64,000 nt of DNA from Eopsaltria australis (GCA_034509425.1 JAVTVJ010000040.1:2597501-2661500); one strand, 5' to 3'; shown: positions 25,701-37,381, counted from the first letter of the stretch. Translations and numbers: made by a program. Notes: generated from the sequence alone by a model not told the origin.

Positions 25701-27543
25701 TCTGGAGGTTAGCAGAATTAAAAAGCAAGTCAGTCCAGCAGAGTCCGTCGCAGACTTCAAGCCTCCCCCGGAGTACCAGCTGACTTCTGCGGAACTCAAA
25801 CAAATCATGGATCAAAGCACGTCAGGCGGAGACCTGGCTTGCCGCTTGCTTGTGCAGCTCTTCCCAGAGCTCTTCAGTGACGATGAGTTCGGCAGGAGCT
25901 GCAGTGCATGTGGCTTCCTTAACAAAAGAAAACTTGAATCTCTTCATCTGCAGCTTATTCGTAACTATGTGGAAGTTTGTTACCCTTCTGTGAAGAATAC
26001 AGCTGTGTGGCAGTTGGAGTGTTTGCCTCAAGTCAATGATTTTTTCAATAGATTTTGGGCTCAAAGGGAAATGGAAAGCAGTCAGCAGAATGTGCAATCA
26101 TCCAGTTTTTATGAGACTGAGCAGGTCGAATCCTCTCATTTTATGGAGGATAAAGAGCAGGAAGAAGCTTTGTCCTTGGACAGGAGTAATGTCATTGCCT
26201 CAGATTACATGCTGGATGCTCAGGATCTCAATGAATTTTTAGATGAAGCTTCTTCACCAGGAGAGTTTTCTGTTTTTTTGTTACACAGACTGTTTCCAGA
26301 ACTCTTTGACCACAGAAAATTAGCTGAAAGGTACAGCTGCTTTGGAGACTCTGGAAAACAACTGCTGGATCCTCACCGGCTTCAAATAATCCGTAGGTAC
26401 ACTGAAATTTACTTTCCAGATGTTCAAGAAGAAGAAGCCTGGTTGCAGCAGTGTGTTCAGCGAATAAATGATGAGCTTGAAAGTACGTATATGGATGGAA
26501 GTGAATGTGACCAGATGAGAGATGACTGTTATGATTCTTCTAGTTTACCAGATGATGTTTCAATCATAAAAGTGGAAGACAGTTTTGAATATGAAAAGCC
26601 TGGCAGACGGTCAAAAAAAATATGGCTTGTACCCATAGATTTTGACAAACTGGACTTTCCCCCTCCTGATTTTGATGTCCCTGTCCCGGATTACCTATTG
26701 AACAAAGAGCAGATTAAAAGCATATATGAAAGCAGTCTTTCCATAGGCAACTTTGCCTCTCGATTGCTTGTTCTCTTATTTCCTGAACTATTTACTCATG
26801 AAAACTTACGGAAGCAATACAACTGTAGCGGATCTTTAGGCAAGAAACAGCTCGACCCCACTAGAATTAAATTAATTCGACATTATGTGCAGATACTGTA
26901 CCCCAGAGCAAAGAATGACAGAGTGTGGACACTGGAGTTTGTTGGGAAGCTTGATGAGAGGTGTCGACGAAGGGACACAGAGCAAAGGCGCTCGTACCAA
27001 CAGCAACGGAAAATCCATGTGCCAGGGCCCGACAGGAGGGAATTTCTCACCTATGCAATAAACCCTGAGAGATTCCGGGAAGAATTTGAAGGGCCGCCAT
27101 TGCCACCGGAAAGAAGTAGCAAGGATTTTTGCAAGATACCACTCGATGAACTTGTTGTTCCTAATCCAGACTTCCCTGTGCCTTCTCTGTATTTGCTGTC
27201 TGATAAGGAGATAAGAGAGATAGTGCAGCAGAGCCTGTCGGTTGGCAACTTTGCTGCCAGGCTTCTCGTAAGACTCTTTCCTGAACTGTTTACTCCAGAG
27301 AATCTGAGACTGCAGTACAACCATTCAGGTGCTTGTAATAAAAAACAGCTTGATCCCATCAGACTGAGACTGATCCGTCACTACGTGGAGGCAGTTTATC
27401 CTGTGGAGAAAATGGAGGAAGTGTGGCATTATGAATGTATACCGAGCATCGATGAAAGATGCCGGCGTCCTAACAGAAAAAAGTGTGATATACTGAAAAA
27501 AGCTAAGAAAGCAAAAAAAGTGACGGGCTCTTTAAACTGCTAG
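19709..27543 (+). CDS. BEND3: BEND3, BEN domain-containing protein 3 (spliced gene model, 842 aa)
   Basis: BEND3 is a nuclear repressor known in mammals to bind DNA at heterochromatin and bivalent CpG-island promoters and to recruit repressive complexes such as NuRD. The spliced model joins 19709-19742, 20189-20409 and 25270-27543 in one frame and gives 842 residues, against 828 in human. The order is an acidic N-terminus, a basic nuclear-localisation-type KKRRF near residues 78-82, a predicted coiled coil near 201-238, then four BEN domains near 258-348, 403-488, 561-651 and 726-818. All four contain an LFPELF core and three of them an LIRxY helix; the second reads QIIRRY. The start ATG has A at -3. 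The gene is convergent with MTRES1. The product ends with a slightly longer lysine-rich tail than I know from mammals. Identification is by strong similarity along the whole length and by gene order. Confidence 0.95.
19743..20188 (+). other. BEND3: BEND3 intron 2
   Basis: Short 446-nt intron with donor GTAAAA and acceptor TTTTTTCAG. Phase 1. Confidence 0.85.
20189..20409 (+). CDS. BEND3: BEND3 coding exon 2
   Basis: The 221-nt exon completes a split valine codon and encodes residues 13-85. These include the conserved VKVETE...ALDCS segment, the QDSSKRKQ segment and the basic VKKRRF nuclear-localisation-like stretch. It ends in a complete GAG codon before donor GTGATT. This donor is weaker than consensus, but the join to the next exon matches the position of the boundary in the family. 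Confidence 0.9.
20410..25269 (+). other. BEND3: BEND3 intron 3
   Basis: A 4.9-kb AT-rich intron with donor GTGATT and acceptor TTCATTTGAAG. No nested exon or recognised transposon is evident. Confidence 0.6.
25270..27543 (+). CDS. BEND3: BEND3 terminal coding exon (coiled coil and all four BEN domains)
   Basis: A single 2274-nt open stretch encodes residues 86-842 and stop TAG. The frame stays open six bases upstream of the acceptor, but the true exon starts at 25270, where the spliced frame continues as Gly-Ser-Leu. It carries the PSYKKPLYGISHKI block, the heptad-like LHSKVDLLSLEVSRIKKQV coiled coil and four BEN repeats separated by acidic linkers. The lack of introns in this region is typical of BEND3. 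Confidence 0.95.
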   Translation, partial: GSLSNMRNRDAGSPTQVNAEQPNKNKNSNVTWLCEEESFSDIITPSYKKPLYGISHKITEKKNPPGAEQFASYELFEKINPSSPSQIRTLNDQRKRDSATAIAVAAATADSESNIYSLIQKMFYTLNTLNTNMTQLHSKVDLLSLEVSRIKKQVSPAESVADFKPPPEYQLTSAELKQIMDQSTSGGDLACRLLVQLFPELFSDDEFGRSCSACGFLNKRKLESLHLQLIRNYVEVCYPSVKNTAVWQLECLPQVNDFFNRFWAQREMESSQQNVQSSSFYETEQVESSHFMEDKEQEEALSLDRSNVIASDYMLDAQDLNEFLDEASSPGEFSVFLLHRLFPELFDHRKLAERYSCFGDSGKQLLDPHRLQIIRRYTEIYFPDVQEEEAWLQQCVQRINDELESTYMDGSECDQMRDDCYDSSSLPDDVSIIKVEDSFEYEKPGRRSKKIWLVPIDFDKLDFPPPDFDVPVPDYLLNKEQIKSIYESSLSIGNFASRLLVLLFPELFTHENLRKQYNCSGSLGKKQLDPTRIKLIRHYVQILYPRAKNDRVWTLEFVGKLDERCRRRDTEQRRSYQQQRKIHVPGPDRREFLTYAINPERFREEFEGPPLPPERSSKDFCKIPLDELVVPNPDFPVPSLYLLSDKEIREIVQQSLSVGNFAARLLVRLFPELFTPENLRLQYNHSGACNKKQLDPIRLRLIRHYVEAVYPVEKMEEVWHYECIPSIDERCRRPNRKKCDILKKAKKAKKVTGSLNC

Positions 27544-27853
27544 GACTTTGACCACTAAATTATTGTCAGGAGTATGCTTTGGTTTAGACTGAAGGGCCTG
27601 TCAGGAGCTGAGGGTTCTCAGCACCTGGGACAGTCAGGCACTAAATTTGTTGCGTTTCAGTGTGTGTGTGTTGCATTTCTGTTGGCACCGCAGCAGTGGG
27701 AAGTGGCTGACTACATTTGTACATGGGTAAAGGCCATCAGTGACAGCTATCAATGACTCGCTAAGAGCATGATAGTCACTGGTGCAAATACATGTATTGA
27801 AACTATTACTCCACTCCCCATTTCTGCATCTTCATTTTCTATCACTTTCTAAT

Positions 27854-27859
27854 AATAAA
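27854..27859 (+). terminator. BEND3: Proximal BEND3 polyadenylation signal
   Basis: AATAAA 310 nt after the stop codon, followed by a T run and GGGTTGTGCTC. Confidence 0.5.
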
Positions 27860-30095
27860 TTTTTTTAAGGGTTGTGCTCTTCAAGGGCAGTTTTTCATTG
27901 TACCATTATAAATAGTATGTTTAATTAATTCGGATTTTGAAATGTGTAGACTAAGCTTAATTTAAATTTGAAAGTACCATTTTCATTGGAAATCATTGGA
28001 ATATTAGACTTTGCTTCTACAGTAACTGCAGCTTCACACTTGTTTTTTTCTTCATGCTATTGAGGTACTGAAAGTAATAATACTGTGTCAAAGAGTGGGT
28101 CAGAATGGTGTCATTTTCATTTTTGACTGTTACATTGGTTTTATTTCTAAAATCAAGAATTAACTGTTGAAGAATTGAGACATAAATGTAGACACAGTGT
28201 GAATTTTTTTTTTTTGTATTGGCACCTCACACTTGATCCTACCCCTGTGAGTTCTGTTACTGTTTTGTCCAGGGTAACTGCTGGAATGACTGAGGATTGC
28301 TCTCCTGAGTAAAGCCAGGAGAACAGACCCAAGCCTATACCCATGGAATGTCTTCCCATCACCTGCTTGGCGCCCTGCTTGTAAAAGAGCAAAAGCAACA
28401 GCAACAACAAAATTACCTGAAACAAGAACATAAAAAAATTTTAGATCTTACTTTCTATCAAAATCATAGAAAGGTTCCAAAGGTTTCCAGTGTTCATATT
28501 GAATTGCATATATAAAAAGTACATGCAGAGATTGGTTTTGTGATGAAATCCAGTGTTTCAGGGTCCCAGCATATGAGCTGTGGTAATGTAACTCATTCTT
28601 TCCATGAATGCAGCAGCGTCCGGATATTTTGGGTGTAGGGATATGGAACTCCCTCACTTTGCCAAATTGTTTTAGTGTAATTAGTAGCTATTTGGAGACA
28701 TAACTGTGTATGTATAACTTAGGTTTGTATGGTCAAGTTTGCATCATAAATATGTTCAAGCATAACAAAGACCACCCAGAACCCAATATGAATTTGCTGT
28801 ATGACACTTGGAGAGTGCTGCTTTAAAACTAGTTTTGTCTTTCTTTTTTTTAAAAATTTAATACTGATAGAAATAGTGAGAGAGAGTCAAACATGAATTC
28901 TTAAGACAGTAAAGACAGTGGTTGCCAACAGAGCATCACTGGAACACCTTGGAGCAATTGTTGATGTTCTCTGTGGTCCTTTTCTGTTGTTTACTTAGAT
29001 GGGTCATAGTAAATTTTAAGTCAGTTCCAGTGTAATTTTCTATTTTAGCATTTGTAAGAAAGTACAAAATATTTGATATTTTTACTTCGGATTTTTAGAA
29101 TTTATTGTTCTTAGACTCATATTGATCCCTTTAAAAGGAAAACAAAATGGTTTTTCCTGATGGCAAGAACTAGTAAACGTATTGTGTTAAACTGGGAGTA
29201 AATCATAGTTAGTAGCATTTGCTCATTTTGCCCATAGCTAGAAACATTCTCAAAGAATGTATGAAGAAAGTCATGAATGTACTAAATAACACACTGATAC
29301 TGTTTGTATCCATTTAAATGTTTCCTGTTGGTTTAAGTAATAGCAGACCATACTCAAAATGGATATCAGAGCAAATATTGCTATAATAAATCGAAATCAT
29401 TTTACCAAAGATAAAGAACTGATACCACAATGTCTGCATCTGTTCATTTTAGTGCATAAATTTATCAAATTGAATGTATCAGAAACCAAGACTCTTGTCA
29501 TTGTATGCTACCTAGAAACTCTGTGAAAATTTTTATTACATGCACTTTTATGGGATATATAAAATAACAGAAGATCTTAACAGCTGTTTAATTTGTGGTT
29601 GCAAATGGCTGGCCAAAAGGTAAGAAATACAATTTTATTTTCTTATCTTAATGTCATACGTTTCACCACTTAGTGATGTCAAAGCTCCCAGAAGAATTCG
29701 ATATATATTAAACTTTTTTACAAGGGATAAATGTTACTAGCTAGCATGCAAGTTTGAGACACTGGCTTTTACTGTAGATGTTGATATGTAGCCAAAAAAA
29801 TCAGTCAATTCATATTATCTAAAAAGTAGTGAAAAAAACGGTTTGACAACTTTGACCATAAAAATTATAATTTTTGAAAGTGGGTATAAAAATATTTTCC
29901 TTGTGATTTTTTCTCTTCTTATTGCTGTGTACATTCCTTTTGTCCCACTCTTCACAACCCTTTCATGATTCATTTGATTGTATGATTTAGAACTGATATC
30001 AAGAAAATACAGACATATAAATAGTGGCATAGTTCACTAACAAAAACTCTTGCAGTGCATCTGAAGTACAGCCACTTCATCCAGTTGGTCAGTCT

Positions 30096-30105
30096 TGTAA
30101 ATAAA
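30096..30105 (+). terminator. BEND3: Distal BEND3 polyadenylation signal overlapping a Pumilio-type element
   Basis: TGTAAATA (30096-30103, matching UGUANAUA) overlaps AATAAA (30100-30105). A G/T-rich element follows at about 30137-30158. Confidence 0.6.
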
Positions 30106-30130
30106 TTAAAGGTATATTATTTTCATACAA

Positions 30131-33100
30131 GAGGAATGTTGTCTGGTGATTGTTTGGGTACCAGCAGGATTTTTTTCCTTTAAAGTCTGTTACTAAGGTC
30201 TGAGATAACCTTAGCTTGTTGGACAAATACATAAAGGAAAACACCCCAGTTTGCTGCAGTCATTTAAAAATATATTTCTGTCTTTCAGACTTCTTCTGTT
30301 TAAAAGTATAAACTTAAAACTTTGAAAGTGAAACTGTGATAGGATTGCTAGATACTGAAGTGTTGTGCACGTATGTAGCCATGCACACCGACTTCCTGTG
30401 GATAAGCATTACTTTCTACCTACCCAGTTCGGGTGGGTATCAAGTGTCTCTACTTCTTACAGTGTAAATGTATCAGCTTTCAGTAAGTATTGAATAGCCC
30501 ATTTCTAAGCTTTCTAAAAGAAACAGTGTAGTATGTATCATTATTCTTTAGTTTTGCATCTTACACATTTTCTACAACTTAAACGTTTCCTTAGAAGTTC
30601 TGTAAAAACTGTAAAACAGCACATCAAAAGGGAAGTGAAGTATACATCAGTTTATTGCCTGTTAAGTATTCAGGTGACAGAATCAACAACAAATGTGTTG
30701 GCAAATAAGAAAAATCTTTACTTGAAATCACTTTGTTACGCTGATGCAGTACAGCCAACAGTGTTTCATGTTCTAAGAAATGTTTGTGACTTTTAAGATT
30801 ATCTTCAAAATGCATAAAATGTATTTCTAGGTACATTTTAAAAGATCTGTCGTTTAATCAGTTATTGTTTGATGTTTATGTTATAGCAATGAGAAACAGA
30901 ATTGTGCGCTCGATGCTCTACAAAGGCACACCAGGTTTAATTTCATGCTGGAAGGGGCTAACATGAATTCTGCATCCCCAAGAAGCCCAGAAAATAATGC
31001 GCAGGTTTTATTTGTAATTTATTTTCATTCAGATTTCGTTTTGCTGATTAAAGCAAGGTGGAACAGCTGGAAAATTCAATGTCTTAAGCTTGCCTTGAGG
31101 ACAGGGCAAATATTGACAAGTGTTCTTACTTACAAAGTACATTTTAGTTGATTGCATTTAAAACTTACGGAAGAGCAAGTGTGGCACGTTTTTCTGAGTA
31201 AATGCAACAAATTCCATGACTGTCATTGCAAACATTTCTTTACTACCTTGGTTTGACTTTCTGATTTTTTTTTCTTTTATTACTGCAACTCAGCACGAAT
31301 GGAGTTACAGATTTTTCCTCAGAAACATTCTGAAAGTATCTTTTTTAATGTGCCTGAAGTTGATAAAAATGAATAGATGAAGTTATGGTTTAGTTTCGTC
31401 TTCTCTCTTAAAATAGACTTTGCTAAGAAAGGCAGAACAAGGAAGAAATACGCATTTGTCTTCATCCTTTCCTACCTACTTTTGTCCTAGTAAATGTTAA
31501 GACAAATAAATTTCTAGTGGTAATAGTGCTTTCAAATCCTCATTTTGCCCTAAAATTCATTGATCTAAACTTCTCACTGGTTACTTCTCACTGGTCACTT
31601 CTCGCTGTTAGTCTTAATTTCTTATAGAAGTGTTTCACAGAATACAAAATACCTGTCTTTGTCAGAGTTCACATAAATCCTGTTCTGAGAGGTCATCTCT
31701 CCTGCAGCAGAATGCTGACTGAAGGAGCTGCCCTGGCTTTGCCAGTTCCAGTGCTGGAAGCAGATGACTCCTAACAAAACCAAACCTCCATCACATTCAC
31801 ATTTTCCTTGTACTTCATCTGACTGGCAGGAGATTAGCCATTATTTTTATCCGCCATATTTTTTTTTCCCCCCACCATATTCCTTTTCATTTTTGTCATT
31901 TTCTGGATGCTGTCATTTCTACCTAACAGCCATGAAAGCCTGTGACATGATTACTTGCTTTCTCCGTTTCCTGGTCTGTTTCATCATGGGACTGTGGTCC
32001 CCACTGGGCATTTTTCTTTGATTAACAATTCAGAAGGAAGAACTCTGATTCCCATGGGAAGGGAAGAACTGTGATAGAAGAGAAATAAAGCTGTTCTTTT
32101 CCCACTTGTCCCCTTTCTTACCCACACCCCAAGACAAAATTACATAGAGCAAATCTGGTTTGGTTTTAGCTATGTTTTCCTTAATTTCTGTTTTAAAATT
32201 TAGTGAATCTGACTTCCCCGTCATAAAATGGGTGAAATCACTACATGTCCAATCACACTAAAATTGATGTTAATAGATGGAAACAAATTATTACTGAACA
32301 TTGGAGGAAGGTCAGCTAATTAGTATCTATACACACAGAACACACACACAAATGTCAAGTAATCACTCCCAATTTCCTTCACAAATTTCATTATAGCAAA
32401 GCAACTGTTTGTCCTTGTTTCCAGAGGCATTTTGTAGTCTTGTGTGTTAATGCTCACTTCTCTGGAAGGCAAAATATTCCTTTTAATCGTTACACTTTCA
32501 GGAATGTCCCACTTTGGTTAGCTCATATGGTGGTGTGTCAGTGAGGTCTACAAATGTTTCCTGTGAGAAGAAAATCCTAAGGTACCTGTCAGCAGTAGAA
32601 GTGAGTCACTTGATAGGATTACATCCTACATTTAAAATCTGACCCCTTGTATAAAACCAAGAGTTTGGTATTATGTCATGTAATGTCCCTTGTCTCTTGC
32701 TCCCTATCTCTCCTCGTTCGGAGAGTTAGAACAAAAGAGGGTCTGCTTGTCTGTATGCAGGAGCACTGGAAACAGATTAATTTTAGCTTCAGTAGTGCTC
32801 AGATTTGGATGGTTCACGTGCATCCCTTTGCATTCCTTTCCTTTCCATGCTGAGCACTGTAATTTGGTAGGTCATGAAGGCAGATTGTCCTGTTCTGACA
32901 TGCCATTACAGGAAAAAAACAACCCCAAAAAACAACAAAAAAACCAACCAACAAAACCCCAAACCCAACTCTCCACCAGAAACACTTTCGTGCTTTTCTG
33001 TTGTAAGAAAAAAAGAATTGCTTATTATGTGTGATCAGAGGGGTCAGGGTATACCCTGTGCCTGTCTCTCAGTCTGTAGACAGCAGAACTTAGAACCTAT

Positions 33101-34152
33101 TCAGGAGTGTCAGTACATGCCTGCTTTAGTCGAGCAGGCTCTCTTCTGCCAGACCCAAGACCAACTCCTGTCAGAGCAATTCCCCCTATTCCTTCACAGG
33201 GCTCTCTCTCCAATGCCCTGCTCCATAATGCAGGCTGGCCCATGTGCAGCAGATGCTGCAGGTGTGTAGCACTGCTCCTGTAGCAGGTGAGACAAGCAGA
33301 GCTGCCAGGTAATGCTGCAGGCTGTGCCAGGGACAATGGGTTCCTCTATCCACAATCTGATAGTGCCTGCCTCTTATGGGACCAGGCAAAGTCATCTGGA
33401 TCAGATCATCCCTCTGTACAAGGGCAGGCAGACTGGACATTACAGGTCCATGCCTTGACAGCCAGCGTGAGATTGGGTTTGCCTGTGATTAATGCAGAAG
33501 TGGCTTGGACAGCACAGTAATCTGGGCAGCCTCCTGTGACCTTGTCAGTCACTTCTCAAGCTGTCCAAGCCTCCCCTTTTCACCTCTCAGCAATATCTCC
33601 ATGAAGAAGCCCTTTCATGTAGTTCCTCCACCACACAGACTGGTTGATTCCCAGATGAGTTTATGTGTGCTTTACATGCCCCCTTAACTCCAGCAAAAAG
33701 AGTGGATGTGACATGCCTGTTCCCACACCTCCCAGAACACATGCTGCCCCTGCCTACCCTGAGTTTTAGCTCACATGATGTTTAAAAGCTGCAGAAACAA
33801 GTGCAACCTGCTTAGCAGTGGCTGACCCCAATAAAAAGGTCTGATCGATGGAGAAGCTTATCCAGGACAGATCAATGCAGCCAAGCAGAACAGCTACTCA
33901 CCTTCCTGCTGTCATAGTTTTCCTCTGAGATCACCCTGCCTTGTGACTGAAGCTTTCTATTTTGAAGTGCATGGGTACAGTTCCCTCTCCAGCCATTTCA
34001 ATCCTGAAACCACAGAGGGCCGTCTCATGCATCACAAGACTTCATAGGAAGTCTGCCTTTCTTTTCCTTAGCTTGTACCACTGGTGGATCAACACTTTAA
34101 AATGCCTGTTTCTACCATCTACTGTCAGTGAGGACCTGGTTTTGGTGGCAGT
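30131..34152. other. Interval between BEND3 and MTRES1 3' ends
   Basis: No coding exon is recognised. It contains a 14-bp tandem triplet (ACTTCTCACTGGTT-like) at 31569-31610 and an A/C-rich low-complexity patch at about 32920-32975. The GC-richer stretch 33050-33950 contains short open frames on both strands but no recognisable protein. Confidence 0.4.
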
Positions 34153-34460
34153 CATAGAATCACAGAATGATTTGAGCTGGACAGGACCTTTAAAGGTTAT
34201 CAATTCCAACTCCCTGCCACAGGCAGGGATACCTTGCACCAGACCAGGTTGCTAGAAGCCCCATCCAGCCTGGCCTTGAAGACTTCCAGGGATGGGGGAT
34301 CCCCAGTTTCTTTGGACAACTTGTTTCATTGTCTCACCACCTTCAACATTAAAAAAAAATTCTTCCCTATATCCAATGTAAATCTATCCTCTTTCGGTTT
34401 AAAACCAGTGCCCCTTGTCCTGTCACTACAGGCTCTGGTGAAAAGTTTCTGCCATCATTA
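34153..34460 (-). mobile_element. CR1 LINE fragment (3' end), minus strand
   Basis: It begins CATAGAATCACAGAATGA, the reverse complement of the CR1 3' terminal repeat, and continues with the typical CR1 3'-UTR words (CTGGACAGGACC, CCATCCAGCCTGGCCTTGAA, CTTGTCCTGTCACTACAGG). It is a 5'-truncated copy of about 310 bp. No open reading frame remains. Confidence 0.9.
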
Positions 34461-36064
34461 GGAACAGGCTAGGTCTTGATTGCTTGTGCTCTTGTCTACT
34501 TTAGTTTCTAAAAGGCTTTTCCAGAAGTCAAAATTTTAACTTTTTGGCATAATACTGTATTTATATTCTGTCAAATTCAAGAAATTACCCTGCTAAGTGC
34601 TCTTTCTTATGTTAATGGCTTTTAGGGATGCAACTTCCCTGCCCATCTTGGATGCCAGGAAAGCGTTGATTATTTTGTTATTGTTGTTACTGTTTTTATC
34701 CTGCACAGAAGAAACCCTTTCAGAAAGTTGATTTCTTCACATCCATACCTTAGCAATTCCCAAGCCCCAGAGCATTCCTGGCGTTTTTTGCATGGGGTCT
34801 TTCTCTGGCCCTGCATGCTCTGGTGTAGGTTCCTACTGCTGGAGGTGACAGGCAGTATGTACGTGCTGACAAGCATTTGACAGGTTGCTGACCAGCAGCT
34901 GCAGCTCACTGACATATTACAACACACTTCTCTACTCGTTTCTCTCAGCATCCCTGGAGATTGTGGGAGCCACTTAGAATAGCAAGAATAAGTGGAATTG
35001 GGGAACAGAGGATACATCTAATTTATTTCCATAGCAGCTGAGCTGTGGAACAGAGTGGTGACAGCAATGTACAGCCTGCTGTCTTCCTCTGGGTGCTTGC
35101 ACTGCAGAGTCCCTTCACTTCTGCAGAGTAAGGATCGCCAAAATTCCCCAGGAAAGATTTCCAGGATCATGTCCTCTTAAGAACCATTTTTTTTTAAAAG
35201 GTCACTATGCCTATAAATCAATAGCTGGACATGTATCTGCATCTTTAAACATCAGAACAATCAGATAAAAACCCTCAAACCAAACAAAATGAAACACCAA
35301 ACCCTAACCAAACTAAAAACAAAACAAAAAAAAAAACAAACAAAAAAGCCCAAAAACCAAACCAACAAAACAAAACCAAAACAGCACACATTCTTGCTAT
35401 GCCTGAAGAAAGTAAGAAATTACTTTAAATCCTTCACTCAGTAGCCATCACTTATGGAGAGGTACACCCTGCTTAAACACAGCTATTGAGTAGCTGTTGG
35501 CATGAAAGAAAGTGTCCTGGAATATGTTCCTGCTGCCTCTTCAGGGCTATCTGTGTCCTTCTGGCTTCTCCTGACCAGGTTGGGAGCAGACCCAGACTGG
35601 ATGGACAGTAGCTACCTGCTCCTACTGGCCAGCTTTCCTGCAGACACACACCTGTGTGTGGCTGTCTAAACATATACAAACAATAAAAAAACCTGCACGC
35701 TTCACAGTTCATCCAGCAAGTTTTGTTGAAGGAAGCCCATATTTAACATCACCAGTGCAAGTGATTATTCCTGAGATGCCTGTCCTCAGTGACAGTATTT
35801 CCTGTAGAAATATAGATGTGAGCTTCTCATCCCAGTACAGTCTGGCCTTTACTCAGCTCCTTACAATGCCTAAGTATTAAATATCCACCGGAATGCCACA
35901 ATGAAATTAATGCATGACAATCTGAGATTTCATCTTCTTCTGTGTGGTTAGTTAAACAGCAAAAATCAGCAGTATTACACAGAGCTCCTCACTGATCTGT
36001 CTTCTCCATGAGAGCAGTTATCACTGCCATGATTCACTCATAATTTCCTGACACACCTGGTGAG
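34461..36064. other. Interval between two CR1 copies, with an A/C-rich tract
   Basis: No gene is recognised. A low-complexity A/C tract (AAACC, ACAAA words) lies at about 35270-35390. It is not a simple tandem array. Confidence 0.5.
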
Positions 36065-37302
36065 AAGACTGGCCTGGCTGAACAGAGAGCTTTGGCTGGA
36101 AGTCAGGGGAAAAAAGGAGAGTGTGTGACCTTTGGAAGAAGTGTCGGCAACTCAGGAAGTCTACAGGGATGTTCTGAGGTTATGCAGAGAGAGAGGTGGA
36201 AAAACTAGAACTTAATCTGGTTACTGCCATAAAATATATTAAAAAATGTTTCTATAAATACATTAGCAACAAAAGGTTGGCTAAGAAGAATCTGCATCAC
36301 TTATTGGATGGGTGTGGGGGGAAATATACTGACAAAGAAGGCTGAGGTACTTCATGCCTTCTTTGCTTCAGTCTTCAATAGTAAGAACAGCTGTTCTGCA
36401 GGTACCCAGACCCCACAGCTGGACAACAGGGAGAAGAATGTAGCCCCCATAATCCAAGGGGAAATGGTCAGTGACCTGCTCTACCATTTAGACACACACA
36501 AGTCTATGGTGCTGAATGGGATCCACCCAATTGTACTCAGGGAGCTGGTGGAAGAGCTCACTGAGCCACATTCTATCATTTACCCACAGTCCTGCCTCAC
36601 CATGGAGGCCCCAGGTCACTGGAGGTCAGGCAGTGTGATGCCCATTTACAAGAAAGGTTGGAAAGAGGGTCTGGGAAACGACAGACCTGTCAGCCTGACC
36701 TCAGTGCTGGGGAAGGTCATGGAGCAGATAATCTCGAGTGCATCGTATGGCATGCACAACACAACCAGGGCCAACACTGGTTTGTGGAAGGAAGGCCCTG
36801 CTTGACCAACCTGAGCTCCATCTGTGATAAAGCAACCTCCTTAATGGATAAGGGAAAGGCTGTGGATGTTGTCTACTTGGACTTTAAGAAAGCTTTTGAC
36901 ATCATTTTCCACAGCATTCTCCTTGAGAATCTGGCTGCTTATGACTTGGACAGGTGCACTGTTCACTGAGTAAAGTCTGGATGGGCCCAGACTGATAGGG
37001 AATGGGGATGGTCTCTTCTCCCAGACAACAAGTGACTTGACAAGAGGAAATAGCCTCAAGTTGCACCAGGCAAGTTTTAGATTGGACATTAGGGAAGATT
37101 TCTTCACTGAAAGGGTTGTCAAGCATTGGAATAGGCTGCCCATGGATGTGGTGGACTCACCGTCCCTGGAGGTATTTAAATGACACGTAGATGTGGCACT
37201 TATGAGACATGATTTCGTGCTGGCTTGGCAGTGCCGGGTTAATGGCTGGACTCAATGATCTTATCTTTTCCAACATAAAGTATTCTGAATTTATGATTCT
37301 CT
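36065..37302 (+). mobile_element. CR1 LINE fragment with reverse-transcriptase remnant, internally deleted
   Basis: The plus-strand frames carry CR1 ORF2 features: an upstream linker (about 36090-36250), the segment before the RT palm (36300-36780), and the palm motif YLDFKKAFD at about 36869-36901 followed by LDRCTVH. Immediately after, from about 36975, the sequence is CR1 3' UTR (CTTCTCCCAGACAACAAGTGA, CAAGCATTGGAATAGGCTGCCCA) and ends with the degenerate terminal repeat TATTCTGAATTTATGATTCT. The catalytic part of the RT between these is missing. Frameshifts and stops make it inactive. Confidence 0.9.
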
Positions 37303-37328
37303 GTCACCATGAAGTTTCCTGGTTAGAA

Positions 37329-37381
37329 ATATGCTGCTGCTATCAGTATCGTGCTGTACTCTTGGTATAGCAGCAGCATAT
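37329..37381. repeat. Perfect 15-bp inverted repeat (hairpin)
   Basis: ATATGCTGCTGCTAT at 37329-37343 pairs perfectly with ATAGCAGCAGCATAT at 37367-37381. The 23-nt spacer can add a second stem, AGTA (37345-37348) with TACT (37357-37360). It lies 27 bp after the CR1 end. Confidence 0.9.

Larger units (their letters stand above)
27544..30130 (+). other. BEND3: BEND3 3' UTR
   Basis: AT-rich sequence without other gene signals follows the stop codon. A proximal AATAAA at 27854-27859 is followed by a G/T-rich stretch. A distal AATAAA at 30100-30105 is followed within about 40 nt by a strong GT-rich downstream element (GTTGTCTGGTGATTGTTTG). A 3' UTR of about 2.6 kb is similar to the long mammalian one. 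Which site dominates is unknown. Confidence 0.6.

Noticed and set aside
26872..27324. 150-residue minus-strand frame inside the BEND3 terminal exon
   Set aside because: Antisense shadow of the BEN-domain coding sequence.
33050..33950. GC-richer patch with short open frames between the BEND3 and MTRES1 3' ends
   Set aside because: No frame exceeds about 130 residues, and no domain or repeat family is recognised.
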